The notes under the pieces were generated by a model that worked only from the letters and a program-made list of their open reading frames with translations, did not search any database and was not told where the DNA came from. Made by a program: the position numbers and the translations under genes. This document shows, piece after piece, positions 33,521 through 42,035 of a stretch of DNA of 44,561 bases. Position 1 is the first letter of the stretch. The number at the start of each line of letters is the position of its first letter. The stretch is from Nitrososphaeraceae archaeon (GTDB lineage Archaea > Thermoproteota > Nitrososphaeria > Nitrososphaerales > Nitrososphaeraceae): contig WHTU01000023.1 in assembly GCA_009377575.1 (NCBI GenBank), positions 1 through 44,561 on the forward strand. The letters are read 5' to 3'.

Positions 33521-33775
33521 CTAATGACTTTCTTTGCCTCCTTGCTCTTCTATGACTACTAATGTTACAGTGGACGTTATTCCTGGAATTTTTCTAATCT
33601 TGTTAGTTATAGTGTGATTCATAGCCTCCGTATTGTCAGATTTTACTTTCACGAAAACATCATGAACACCATATGTTCCTCTCACTTCTTTCACATCGGG
33701 CAAGTTAGATATTTCACTAATAATCCTTTCTTCCGATCCTAATGTACTATTTACCAATATGTACGCCGTAGGCAT
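33521..33775 (-). CDS. Lrp/AsnC-type stand-alone RAM (ligand-binding) domain protein
   Basis: This 84-residue protein is the RAM domain of Lrp/AsnC regulators without its DNA-binding part: AYILVNSTLGSEERIISEI, the VKEVRGTYGVHDVFVKV turn, and KIRKIPGITSTVTLVVIEE. Such proteins bind small metabolites such as amino acids and oligomerise, and may act with full-length Lrp proteins. A TATA-like element near 33800-33806 fits a leaderless ATG 33775. Confidence 0.87.
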   Translation of the reverse strand: MPTAYILVNSTLGSEERIISEISNLPDVKEVRGTYGVHDVFVKVKSDNTEAMNHTITNKIRKIPGITSTVTLVVIEEQGGKESH

Positions 33776-34022
33776 TTAGATTTCTTCCATAGCCTTTAGT
33801 ATTTTAGTGTTGTTGGCAAAAAATTGGCTGCGTGATTGTGCCCAATTTTGCGTAACTGAGCCGTCGTGAATTGTCTTTGTCAACAGCAACAATATTACAG
33901 ACAAATTCTATGCGACAGAATGCAAGATAGGTCTTTGCCATTGGGTAGATATTGCACGGGTGAGACAATAATTCTGCAAATTCCTTCTCAGATTAACTTT
34001 AATTCGAGATTGAAAAAGAATT

Positions 34023-34030
34023 CATATAAG
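34023..34030 (+). promoter_or_regulatory. TATA box for the 34053 LEA14-like gene
   Basis: CATATAAG is centred 26 bases before ATG 34053, giving a leaderless transcript. Confidence 0.6.
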
Positions 34031-34052
34031 AACATAGAAGTGATCTCATCAG

Positions 34053-34637
34053 ATGACCAAGAGAAAGACCATTTACATTTCTTCAGCCGTTGCAATAGCA
34101 GTAGTTGCTGGGATTACTTATTGGGGATTTGCTTACTACAATGAGGGCGTTGATCGACAGGATCCTGGCCCGGCCGTCCAAAGTCCTGCATCCTCGGAAA
34201 TACAATCAGTGGATCGAAACGACAACCCTATTGTCATTTCAATTAAGAATATTACGGTTGAACCAACCGATAGTTCACATTCCAATTTGCAAATTGCTTT
34301 TGACGCTCATAATCCCAATCGGGGAACTATTATCCTTGAGTCAATTCAATACAAAGTCCTAGTTAACAACAGCGAAGTTGCATCAGGCGAAATTGGTGAG
34401 AGGTTGGAAGGTTTTCTTGAGTCTCAGGACAATGTCTTTCCGGTAATTGGCTCTGGGAATGTGACTCTAAAAGATACTGATCTACTGGCTCGGAACAGCG
34501 AAAATTCAGACCTCTGGAATCGCTTGAGTATGAACCAGATAGATTCTTATCAAGTGAATGGGACATATTCCTTTAGTCAGACATCAACGCTACAAGCCAG
34601 CGGAGGAGACCGACCCTTTACCTTAAATTTTCCTTGA
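34053..34637 (+). CDS. LEA14/WHy-like exported protein
   Basis: This 194-residue protein begins with a basic KRK then a membrane anchor (about 6-28), a short Pro/Ser linker and an extracytoplasmic LEA14-like domain: LQIAFDAHNPNRGTIILESIQYKVLVNN is the typical NPN core. It resembles the 15027 protein in layout but they share little obvious sequence. The start is leaderless. The stop abuts the stop of the convergent Cas4-like gene. Confidence 0.78.
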   Translation: MTKRKTIYISSAVAIAVVAGITYWGFAYYNEGVDRQDPGPAVQSPASSEIQSVDRNDNPIVISIKNITVEPTDSSHSNLQIAFDAHNPNRGTIILESIQYKVLVNNSEVASGEIGERLEGFLESQDNVFPVIGSGNVTLKDTDLLARNSENSDLWNRLSMNQIDSYQVNGTYSFSQTSTLQASGGDRPFTLNFP

Positions 34638-35297
34638 TTAAGTAGATTCATCTTTTGATTTGCCAAACAGGCTTTCTATAGAGAAGCTGGTTTCCTTTCT
34701 TTCTATCATATAACATCTCCCATAATACTTGCAAGTCATGCATGATTCAGAAGGCTCAATAATAGGTACCCGTCTTTCCTTAAGCAACGTACTTAGAACC
34801 CTTGCTCTTCTTATCAATTCCTCGAACATTTTCGCACTTTTCGCTACTAGGAATTCTGACGTTCTGCCATCTCCTAGGACATATATTAAAATTCCCTCCG
34901 CCTTATCAAATGAATAGAGGCAAGCATTGAGGTACAATAGATCTTGTGGTTTGGGAGAACCTGGAAAGGAATCTGTTATGTGCATCCTAACGACAAGCTC
35001 CTTTTCTAGAATGATATCAGCTGCAAGTACGAGAGTCAGATTATCTACCTTGTACTCCGATTCTATATTTTCGAACGAGTGTCTGAATCCGTACGTCAAG
35101 AGAAATTGGAACAATTCTGTTGAATTTGAGGTAATTGGGTCAACACGTTCATAGTATGAAAGCCTTGTACATTGTGATGCCTCATATGCATAAATTCTAG
35201 TCGGATCCTCATTAATTCTTTTTAACTTTTTATGCCTATCATTCATGTAGGCTACTATTAGCTTTCTAACATCTCTGCCACCTAACATCTTATTCAT
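34638..35297 (-). CDS. Cas4/Dna2-like PD-(D/E)XK Fe-S protein, likely catalytically degenerate
   Basis: This 219-residue protein has the Cas4 frame: an early Cys43 in SQCTRLSYYE, the GxxH motif (G70, H73), Asp94 in LAADIILEKE, a Q118xxxY122 helix (QDLLYLNACLY), and three C-terminal cysteines 186, 189 and 195 (SCMTCKYYGRC). Together the four cysteines would hold a 4Fe-4S cluster. The (D/E)xK motif, expected near 102-105, reads VVRM, so the lysine and acid are missing. There is no cas gene or repeat array nearby. It could be a structural or DNA-binding relative rather than a nuclease. Confidence 0.7.
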   Translation of the reverse strand: MNKMLGGRDVRKLIVAYMNDRHKKLKRINEDPTRIYAYEASQCTRLSYYERVDPITSNSTELFQFLLTYGFRHSFENIESEYKVDNLTLVLAADIILEKELVVRMHITDSFPGSPKPQDLLYLNACLYSFDKAEGILIYVLGDGRTSEFLVAKSAKMFEELIRRARVLSTLLKERRVPIIEPSESCMTCKYYGRCYMIERKETSFSIESLFGKSKDEST

Positions 35298-35430
35298 AGT
35301 ATGTTGTAAGAGTATTTGAAATTATTATGCGTGAAATTAGGCCAAGTTTAAAATTTTTCCGTAATTTGAGCTTATTTGGTTAGGTTTAAATATTTGAATG
35401 CAGATGATATAGCTGTTTTTATATAAGATA

Positions 35431-36336
35431 ATGAAAAGTTCAATAAATTGTCCCGTATGCAGTCGAAGCAATCAAAATATTGCAGATCCTGATTCTGGCG
35501 AAATTATTTGTGGTAATTGTGGTACTGTCATATTAGAGAATGTCGAGGAAAACAGAGCCGAATGGAGAGCCTTTAGTGTAGAGGAAGCCAATCACAGGAG
35601 CAGGACTGGAATGCCAACGTCGTTGGCCAGACACGATATGGGATTGGCCACCGTGATAGGTCGATCTGACAAAGATGCGAGTGGGAAAGGGTTAGACGCA
35701 GTAGTCCGATCTACTATGGATAGATTAAGAGCTTGGGATTTTAGGACACAAGCATATTCCCCTGCTGATAGGAATCTTCGACATGCCTTCAGTATTCTGG
35801 AAAGAATAAGAGATAAGCTTGGCTTATCGGAGGCAGCTATCGAGAAAACCGCTTATATTTATAGAAAAGCTCAAGAAAAGGGATTGGTTCGAGGAAGAAC
35901 CATACCATCAGTGCTCTCTGCAGCAGCTTACATAGCTTGTAGAGAAATGGGCATTTCAAGAACCCTTAGCGATATTTCCGATCTCACAAATATTAAGAGA
36001 AAAGAATTAGCAAGGACTACCCGGTTGCTCATCCTAGAATTGGATTTGAAGGTTCCTATGGTCGACCCTATAAAATGCATTGTAAAAGTGGCCAATAAGA
36101 CGAGGCTGAGTGAACGAACAAAACGTGAAGCGATGAGTATCATGCAGAATGTCACCAAGCACGGAATTTCGGCAGGGAAGGATCCAATGGGATTGGCTGG
36201 CTCAGTGTTGTATTTATCGTCCAAAAACGTAGGAGAGACCATCACTCAAATGGACATAGCGGAAGCTGCCGGCGTAACAGAGGTCACAATTAGAAATCGG
36301 TTCAAGGACCTCAAGAGTAGATTGGAATTGAACTAG
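35431..36336 (+). CDS. tfb: Transcription initiation factor B (TFB)
   Basis: This 301-residue TFIIB homologue has an N-terminal zinc ribbon (C7, C10, C27, C30), the B-reader and linker region (about 40-100, with EWRAFS), and two cyclin-like repeats (about 105-195 and 205-300), the second ending in VTEVTIRNRFKDL with the DNA-binding helix. It bridges TBP and RNA polymerase at promoters. The upstream region has TATA-like sequences at 35385-35394 and 35418-35425. Confidence 0.95.
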   Translation: MKSSINCPVCSRSNQNIADPDSGEIICGNCGTVILENVEENRAEWRAFSVEEANHRSRTGMPTSLARHDMGLATVIGRSDKDASGKGLDAVVRSTMDRLRAWDFRTQAYSPADRNLRHAFSILERIRDKLGLSEAAIEKTAYIYRKAQEKGLVRGRTIPSVLSAAAYIACREMGISRTLSDISDLTNIKRKELARTTRLLILELDLKVPMVDPIKCIVKVANKTRLSERTKREAMSIMQNVTKHGISAGKDPMGLAGSVLYLSSKNVGETITQMDIAEAAGVTEVTIRNRFKDLKSRLELN

Positions 36337-36582
36337 TCTTATTGGCAAGGCCTCACTTTCTGTTGCCGTTTGATAATATACGAATGCGATTTTATTAGAA
36401 TGATTTTGATAAACATATGTCTTACGTGTTCGTGGAAGAATCGTTTCATATATGCTGAACTCTGAAAATGTCGTCTTTTCTGATGTCCAGAAACTTTCAA
36501 CTCTTTAATATTGGCAATTTTCTGACAAGATCTAGTACCGAAAGATGGATCATTAGCGTGTTACCGCAATAGAATCCATAGG

Positions 36583-36657
36583 TGCGAAGTGCGGGATTTG
36601 AACCCGCGATCCCGAGCTTGGGAAGCTCGTACCTTAACCAGTCTGGGCTAACTTCGC
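36583..36657 (-). tRNA. tRNA-Gly (CCC)
   Basis: On the minus strand the acceptor GCGAAGT (36657-36651) pairs with ACTTCGC (36590-36584), discriminator A 36583. The anticodon stem CGAGC/GCTCG encloses TTCCCAA, anticodon CCC. The T arm is GCGGG-TTCAAAT-CCCGC with variable loop GGATC. There is no intron or encoded CCA. A TATA-like ATTATAT near 36683-36690 lies about 30 bases upstream. Confidence 0.94.
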
Positions 36658-36929
36658 GATATTTTATTTAGCTCATGTAAGACAATATAATTGTGATTGG
36701 CCTCTAAGGATTTACCTTTCAAGGTCTTTGTATAGACCATCAGGTTGACCGATTGTAGGCTTCCTAAGACTATGCTTCACATAAATCTAACACTGTAACA
36801 CAACCTCACATTATCGATTTTGAAGTGGTTTGAAGATTTTAACCCGATCATATCGGATTGAAAGGAATATTACAACCTGAAATTGGTGGGAATACAAGTC
36901 CATCTATTATCTACTCGAACTTCCTATTT

Positions 36930-37244
36930 CTAAATATCAACAAAGAGTGTATCACCTTCGATTACGATTCTATATGATCCTATTGATTCAAGAAGTTCCT
37001 GGAACCAAATCAATTGTCCAGTTGTCAGGTCCCATTTAGCTCCATGCCATGGGCAAATGAGCTGCTTATCGTGTAATTCGCCTTCGTGCAGTTCTGCGCC
37101 TTCATGTGTGCAAATATTGCCCGTTGCAAAATAGCTTCCCTGAATGTTTGCAACTAGGATTTCTTTGCCCCCGACTGTAACGCTAGTAAACTTACCCTCT
37201 TGTATGTCCGATCTTTTGCCGACGAGAACTCTAGGCACACACAT
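36930..37244 (-). CDS. Rieske-type [2Fe-2S] ferredoxin
   Basis: From ATG 37244 the product is 104 residues (108 from TTG 37256). Both ligand pairs are present: CTH in NICTHEGAEL and CPWH in LICPWHGAKWDL. The soluble fold and the final TLFVDI strand match ferredoxins that serve oxygenases. The TATA-like TTATTTAA at 37261-37268 fits the ATG. It is distinct from the Rieske protein at 16419, which lacks the CPWHGA pattern. Confidence 0.88.
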   Translation of the reverse strand: MCVPRVLVGKRSDIQEGKFTSVTVGGKEILVANIQGSYFATGNICTHEGAELHEGELHDKQLICPWHGAKWDLTTGQLIWFQELLESIGSYRIVIEGDTLFVDI

Positions 37245-37517
37245 CTCAAATCCCAAAGCTTTATTTAACTTCTGATGGGTGATCGCATTAATTTAGTTGG
37301 CCTAAATTTTCATATTTTAATTCAGCTTGTAGATAGGAAACGTTACCTAGTTACTAATTTACAGTGATGGACATAGCGGGGATCTCGAAGCCCAATATTG
37401 ACGTATTTTCACACCAAACAAAAATTGTGAAAGCCATTAGTCGGCATTGAATTTGATCATGAACCCACTATCATACAAGTATTGTATTAGACTAATCGAA
37501 CTTAATTAGTGGATTGC

Positions 37518-37991
37518 TTATTCTTTCAAAAGTGCAATGATCGGGTCCCAATCTAAGTGTTGGAACGACACCGGGTCTTTAAGAGGATACTTAACCCATC
37601 CTTTCACGACCATGAACTTGTATTTTTTAGTATCTCTGTTTACTGTAAAATTTAGTCTGAGTAAGGTTCCCCATCTTTTCTTTTCTTGCCCGATATTGAT
37701 TATTTCATTGAAGGGGATATCTATGTTTTTATCGCTGTCGGCCAAATCGTTCTGAAGGTCTATTTCATTATAAGGTTCTATTGATAATAAAACAGATTCC
37801 CCATCTTTAAACCGTCTGAGCTGCCTCAGTGAATATTCCTCATGAACATTGTACTTCATTTTCGTCTTCATTATGAATGCGATGCGCATATTCGTTATCA
37901 CCAGCATTCCCTCCTTGCCTCGTTTCATGAATCCTTCTTCTTGGCCCCAGACCCACATTAGGTGATACTTTATGTTCTCTATCATTTCCAA
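37518..37991 (-). CDS. GRAM/PH-like protein, unknown
   Basis: This 157-residue protein has a strand pattern beginning after EEGFMKRGKEGMLVITNMRIAFIMK, the usual start of GRAM or bacterial PH-like domains, then SLRQLRRFKDGESVLLSI and a C-terminal helix (DPIIALLKE). Such domains bind lipids or proteins. Start is TTG 37991 or ATG 37985. No neighbour suggests a role. Confidence 0.68.
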   Translation of the reverse strand: MEMIENIKYHLMWVWGQEEGFMKRGKEGMLVITNMRIAFIMKTKMKYNVHEEYSLRQLRRFKDGESVLLSIEPYNEIDLQNDLADSDKNIDIPFNEIINIGQEKKRWGTLLRLNFTVNRDTKKYKFMVVKGWVKYPLKDPVSFQHLDWDPIIALLKE

Positions 37992-38135
37992 TCTATCACG
38001 TAGCGGAATTAATTGTCATAAGAATTTGGATTCTGACCAGATATACTCAGATCGGCCAAAAAAATGAGTGTAAACTCTATAAGTCGCTCAGGTTCAGCTA
38101 AAAAATTAGAAAAAAAAATTTAGGCCTTTACGACT

Positions 38136-38429
38136 CTAACCTTCTTCCCAGCCCTTTGTGAATAACGCATTCTTCTTGAGTGGAATTGGTTGACCTGGAG
38201 TATATTCCATAGGTCTCATCCAGAAGATTGCCTTTGTTGGACAAACGCCTATACAGGCCCCATCAGAGATACATCTTTCAGGATAAAAGACGAATGCTTT
38301 TCCTCTCTTCCATCCTTCAACTGGTTTTACTCTTAAGACATCAGGACCTAGCGCTGTACATATTTCTACGCAAAGAGCACATCCTATACAGTGTTGTTCA
38401 CTAACATCTGGAATTATTGCGACTGGCAT
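38136..38429 (-). CDS. Two-cluster (7Fe-type) ferredoxin
   Basis: This 97-residue protein has one full cluster motif (C14, C17, C20, C24) and a second with C53, C59 and C63 where the expected cysteine at 56 is Asp (CISDGAC). A [4Fe-4S] plus [3Fe-4S] or Asp-ligated cluster is therefore likely. The C-terminal YTPGQPIPLKKNALFTKGWEEG is common in thaumarchaeal ferredoxins. A TATA-like GTTTAAATA near 38459-38470 precedes the ATG. It is divergent from tatC. Confidence 0.87.
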   Translation of the reverse strand: MPVAIIPDVSEQHCIGCALCVEICTALGPDVLRVKPVEGWKRGKAFVFYPERCISDGACIGVCPTKAIFWMRPMEYTPGQPIPLKKNALFTKGWEEG

Positions 38430-38612
38430 CTATATCACTAAATGACGTTTCATGCTGAAACTATTTAAACACTATGCCAAATCTATAACAGCGATATAAA
38501 ATTGAAATTATTAACGGCTTTCTCAGCATAGGAAGTAAATGGTTCAACGCTGGTAACTGATTTTGGCACAATTATATTAGTAAGTTGTGGAATTAACCCA
38601 TCTGCGATAGAT

Positions 38613-39518
38613 TTGCCGGTGGAAATGACTATTGGCGAGCACCTTGACGAATTACGTCTCAGACTAATACGTGTGGTAGTGGCCATGCTTGTCATAACAG
38701 CATTCTGCCTCAGCTTCGGCATAACTACTATTCACTTGTCATTTGTACCAGGCACTGGAATGATTACTTTGAGCGAAGTGCCTCACGAAGGCCATCAAGT
38801 CACAACAGATTCAATTGATATCACGATTTACTATCCTTACTATAATCCGTTTGATAATGTTGCTATACAGCTCACGACATTCATGAAGAACACGCTACTT
38901 CCCCCTGAGGTTTCATTGATTCAAACTGCACCAGGACAAGCATTTTTCGCTCAAGTGTTTATTGCCATTTTGCTGAGTATATTGATTTCAATGCCTTTAA
39001 TAATAAGAGAAATGTATGCATTCATATCACCTGCCTTTGGCAAATCGACCAAGAGCGTCCTAGCGGCCAAGACCTTTGTTCCGACAATCCTTCTCTTTAT
39101 TATTGGGGTAATTTTCTCCTACCTCCTAGTCATTCCCTTTATCCTAAATTTTCTTTATGCCTATGGTGAATCTATCGGTGTTGCCACCTTCTTTAACATA
39201 AATGAGTTTTTCCCCTTCGTGCTCCAGCTTTTGTTGGCATTCGGACTTGCTTTTGAACTCCCGGCCATAATGTATGCACTCTCTTTGATGGGTGTTGTCG
39301 ATGCGGCATTTTGGAAAAAGAACTTCAGGTATGCCGTAATAATCTTCGTGATATTTGGCGCAATCATCACCCCAGATGGAGGTGGTATTAGTATGTGGCT
39401 TGTAGTGGCCCCTATGGTTGTTCTTTACCTGGTTGGTTTATTGGTCATAAAGAAATCTAGAAATGAAAACAATCGCCTTGCCAATTCAGGAGCAGAGGTT
39501 CACAGGGCAGGATATTAA
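38613..39518 (+). CDS. tatC: Sec-independent translocase subunit TatC
   Basis: This 301-residue membrane protein has the TatC signature EHLDELRLRL at its start and six membrane helices. A large outside loop follows the first helix (about 40-105, with Thr/Tyr/Asn-rich stretches), longer than in bacteria. TatC binds twin-arginine signal peptides for export of folded proteins such as cofactor enzymes. TTG 38613, GTG 38619 and ATG 38625 are all possible starts. It is followed by tatA. Confidence 0.92.
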   Translation: MPVEMTIGEHLDELRLRLIRVVVAMLVITAFCLSFGITTIHLSFVPGTGMITLSEVPHEGHQVTTDSIDITIYYPYYNPFDNVAIQLTTFMKNTLLPPEVSLIQTAPGQAFFAQVFIAILLSILISMPLIIREMYAFISPAFGKSTKSVLAAKTFVPTILLFIIGVIFSYLLVIPFILNFLYAYGESIGVATFFNINEFFPFVLQLLLAFGLAFELPAIMYALSLMGVVDAAFWKKNFRYAVIIFVIFGAIITPDGGGISMWLVVAPMVVLYLVGLLVIKKSRNENNRLANSGAEVHRAGY

Positions 39519-39584
39519 TGTTGCCATTTTCGTCCACCAGAATTAACACTTAAATGCAGAAGGGTCAAAATAGTACATAGATCG

Positions 39585-39926
39585 ATGATCGCTTCAAGCC
39601 ATTTGATGCAAGCTTTTGGAGTTGGGGGATTGGAGTGGGTCTTTATTATAATTATTGTAGTTGTCTTGTTCTTCGGAGTAAAGAAGATCCCGGAAATTGC
39701 ACGATCTGTCGGAAGGGCTTCTTCAGAGTATCAGAAGGCCAAAATTCAGGCAAAGCAGGAGTTGAACCAGATGAATGCTAAGGATGGTATAGATAAACCG
39801 ACTATTGATCGAGAGAAGCTTGAGTCTATTGCAGACACGTTGGGAATAGATTCTACAAATAAGAATGATGCGGAGCTCCGTGAGGCTATCGACCTTGCAA
39901 TCAGTAAAGAAAGGCACAAGGTGTAG
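39585..39926 (+). CDS. tatA: Sec-independent translocase subunit TatA
   Basis: This 113-residue protein has one membrane helix (about 16-34, WVFIIIIVVVLFFG), the VKKIPEIARSVGRASSEYQ amphipathic helix that follows, and a long polar tail. The FG hinge and KKIPE are TatA-type. It lies 66 bases after tatC, so the pair is the minimal Tat system; no TatB is present. It may translocate Rieske-type or other cofactor proteins, but no twin-arginine signal was checked in this window. Confidence 0.92.
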   Translation: MIASSHLMQAFGVGGLEWVFIIIIVVVLFFGVKKIPEIARSVGRASSEYQKAKIQAKQELNQMNAKDGIDKPTIDREKLESIADTLGIDSTNKNDAELREAIDLAISKERHKV

Positions 39927-39994
39927 CAACAGAAGCTTGTACACGTTATCATTCTAGAATAATCAGCATTTTGGTTTTTAGACCAACAAAAACG

Positions 39995-40002
39995 CTTTTA
40001 AG
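39995..40002 (+). promoter_or_regulatory. TATA box upstream of the asnB leader ORF
   Basis: CTTTTAAG is centred about 25 bases before ATG 40022, so the main transcript should start at that ATG and asnB would be the second ORF on it. Confidence 0.55.
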
Positions 40003-40021
40003 GGATTGAGAGTAACCTATT

Positions 40022-40087
40022 ATGACCGGAACTGAATTAGCTCCTAGCGTTGTGTATTTGGAACTGAGTTGGTCCTCGTCGATTTAG
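40022..40087 (+). CDS. Candidate leader peptide (21 residues) before asnB
   Basis: ATG 40022 opens 21 codons (TELAPSVVYLELSWSSS in the middle) and ends ten bases before the asnB ATG. The TATA box places transcription start at this ATG. It is out of frame with asnB. It could couple or regulate asnB translation, or be incidental. Confidence 0.4.
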   Translation: MTGTELAPSVVYLELSWSSSI

Positions 40088-40097
40088 TGATAATAGT

Positions 40098-41795
40098 ATG
40101 TGTGGAATAGTTGGTATTTTGAGTAAGACCGGAGAAAATGTAGTGCCTTTAGCAGAATCTATGCTTTCATGCATAGCATGTAGAGGCCCAGACGGTGCAG
40201 CAATCACCTCGGGGGAGCAGACAGTCCAAACTGATTCTGTAAGTGACCTTAGAAAGCATCCTATGTCAGACAGCTCCACTGCATTGGGACATGTGAGACT
40301 AGCAATTGTAGGAGGAACGTGTGGACAGCAACCATTTAGAAGTTGTGATGGTAGGTTTATCGTAGAACATAATGGCGAAATCTATAACTACAAGAAGTTA
40401 AGGAACAGACTTGAAAGTTCACACAGATTAGTTTCTCAAACTGACAGCGAAGTAATAGCACACATTTTTGAGGACAATTATGCTAAGACTAGAGATCTTC
40501 AAGATGCCATAAAAAAGACAGTCTCTGAATTGGATGGTGTGTACGCCATTGTGATAAGAGATGAAGAAACTGGTGAGATTGCTCTGGTCAGAGACGTTAT
40601 GGGTGTCCGCCAGCTCTACTATGGTCAGAACTCGCAATTAGTGGCATTTGCATCTGAAAGAAAGGCGCTGTGGAAGATCGGCCTAAAGGAGCCAACCCTA
40701 AGAATTCATCCAGGCTCTGTTTTAATTATTATGCCAGATGGTTCATTTGGTGAGCAGCAGAAGGTTATAAGGAATCCTGTGAGCAATCAAAAGATTCGGT
40801 ACAAGACGCTAAGCTCTGCAATTGAAGCGTATAAAAGGGCTTTAGTTTCATCCATGAAAAAGCGTACTCAAGATTTTGATCGAATAGGCATCATATTCTC
40901 AGGAGGGATTGATAGTGTGATCATTGCCTGGCTTGCAAAGAAGATGGTTCGTGAAGTTATATGTTATACCGGTGGGGTGGAAGGCTCAAGTGATATAGCC
41001 TTTGCCAGAAAGATTGCAAAAAGACTGAATTTGAAATTAAGAGTTAATGAATTAACCCACAATGAAGTAGAAGAAATGATCCCCGAGGTAATTAATACAA
41101 TCGAACACACAAATGCAGGTCAAGTAGAGGTTGCTATCCCTGTATATGCGGCTGTAAAACTAGCTCATGAAGATGGCATCAAAGTGATGTTTTCTGGGCA
41201 AGCAGCAGATGAGCTATTTGGAGGATACTCATGGTACAGCACTATAGTAAGAGATGGTGGAGGGTATGCTGGTTTACGTCATTACATGAATGAGGACATA
41301 CAACTGCTGTATAAGGAGACCCTGGAGAGAGAGGATAAGATTACCATGGCTCACAGTATTGAAATGCGAGAGCCCTTTCTTGACTTAAAATTGATCAGAC
41401 TTAGTATGAAGATAGATCTACGGTTGAATGTCAAAGGTGTGTCAGATGCATTTGGCAAACACGTACATAGAAAGCTTGCCCAAGAATTGGGCATTCCTAG
41501 AGATATTGCTTATCGTTCCAAAGAAGCAGCTCAACATGGATCAGGTATCCATCAAGTGATAGACTTGATAGCGCGAAAACATGGTTTTGATGAATCAACC
41601 ATCTCTGCAAAGTACCTAGACCTACTCGAATCTAGGGAGAGGGTAGGAAGTTCTCAGAGGTATGGATACCTTTTCGAGAACGAGAAGAAAAAAATGTGGA
41701 TTGCTGAACCACATGTTCAGATGTATCTTGACAGCATTTCTAAGCTGTTGCCAGCACTTGAACAAAATGTTGTCGCAAAAAGGAAATCCTTATAG
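40098..41795 (+). CDS. asnB: Asparagine synthase (glutamine-hydrolysing)
   Basis: This 565-residue protein is a class II glutaminase plus synthetase. The N-terminal nucleophile is C2 in MCGIVGIL, and RGPDG and the VEHNGEIYN segment line the glutaminase site. The synthetase half has the FSGGIDS P-loop (about 271-277) and FSGQAADELFGGY. It makes asparagine from aspartate and glutamine; related enzymes build other amides. There is no Shine-Dalgarno before the ATG and a possible leader ORF upstream. Confidence 0.93.
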   Translation: MCGIVGILSKTGENVVPLAESMLSCIACRGPDGAAITSGEQTVQTDSVSDLRKHPMSDSSTALGHVRLAIVGGTCGQQPFRSCDGRFIVEHNGEIYNYKKLRNRLESSHRLVSQTDSEVIAHIFEDNYAKTRDLQDAIKKTVSELDGVYAIVIRDEETGEIALVRDVMGVRQLYYGQNSQLVAFASERKALWKIGLKEPTLRIHPGSVLIIMPDGSFGEQQKVIRNPVSNQKIRYKTLSSAIEAYKRALVSSMKKRTQDFDRIGIIFSGGIDSVIIAWLAKKMVREVICYTGGVEGSSDIAFARKIAKRLNLKLRVNELTHNEVEEMIPEVINTIEHTNAGQVEVAIPVYAAVKLAHEDGIKVMFSGQAADELFGGYSWYSTIVRDGGGYAGLRHYMNEDIQLLYKETLEREDKITMAHSIEMREPFLDLKLIRLSMKIDLRLNVKGVSDAFGKHVHRKLAQELGIPRDIAYRSKEAAQHGSGIHQVIDLIARKHGFDESTISAKYLDLLESRERVGSSQRYGYLFENEKKKMWIAEPHVQMYLDSISKLLPALEQNVVAKRKSL

Positions 41796-41798
41796 ACT

Positions 41799-41825
41799 AA
41801 CGGTTTTAGTCATTTTGCGACCGTT
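41799..41825 (+). terminator. Possible hairpin terminator after asnB
   Basis: AACGGT (41799-41804) pairs with ACCGTT (41820-41825) across a 15-base loop, a few bases after the asnB stop, then TTTCATTTG. Weak T-run, so tentative. Confidence 0.35.
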
Positions 41826-42035
41826 TCATTTGTCTGATGAATATACTTGAGAGTAATAAACGGAGTTTAGACCTTTAAAGGCATCAGTATTTGAGATTGT
41901 GCTGAAAGGCGACATACCAACTAGCGTTTACAAATGATGGGTTATCACGTATATGTTATTACTACAGGCCTACTCTGTTACTCTTTTCGGTTAGGTGTGT
42001 CGAAAGCAGGGCAGTGAATCTATTTGCGGATGCTT

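Noticed and set aside
33866-34144. Plus-strand frame overlapping the start of the 34053 gene
   Set aside because: It runs out of frame into a supported gene whose own leaderless promoter lies inside it.
41832-41910. TGATGA and CTGA after asnB as a C/D-box RNA
   Set aside because: About 65-70 bases separate the boxes and no terminal stem touches them.
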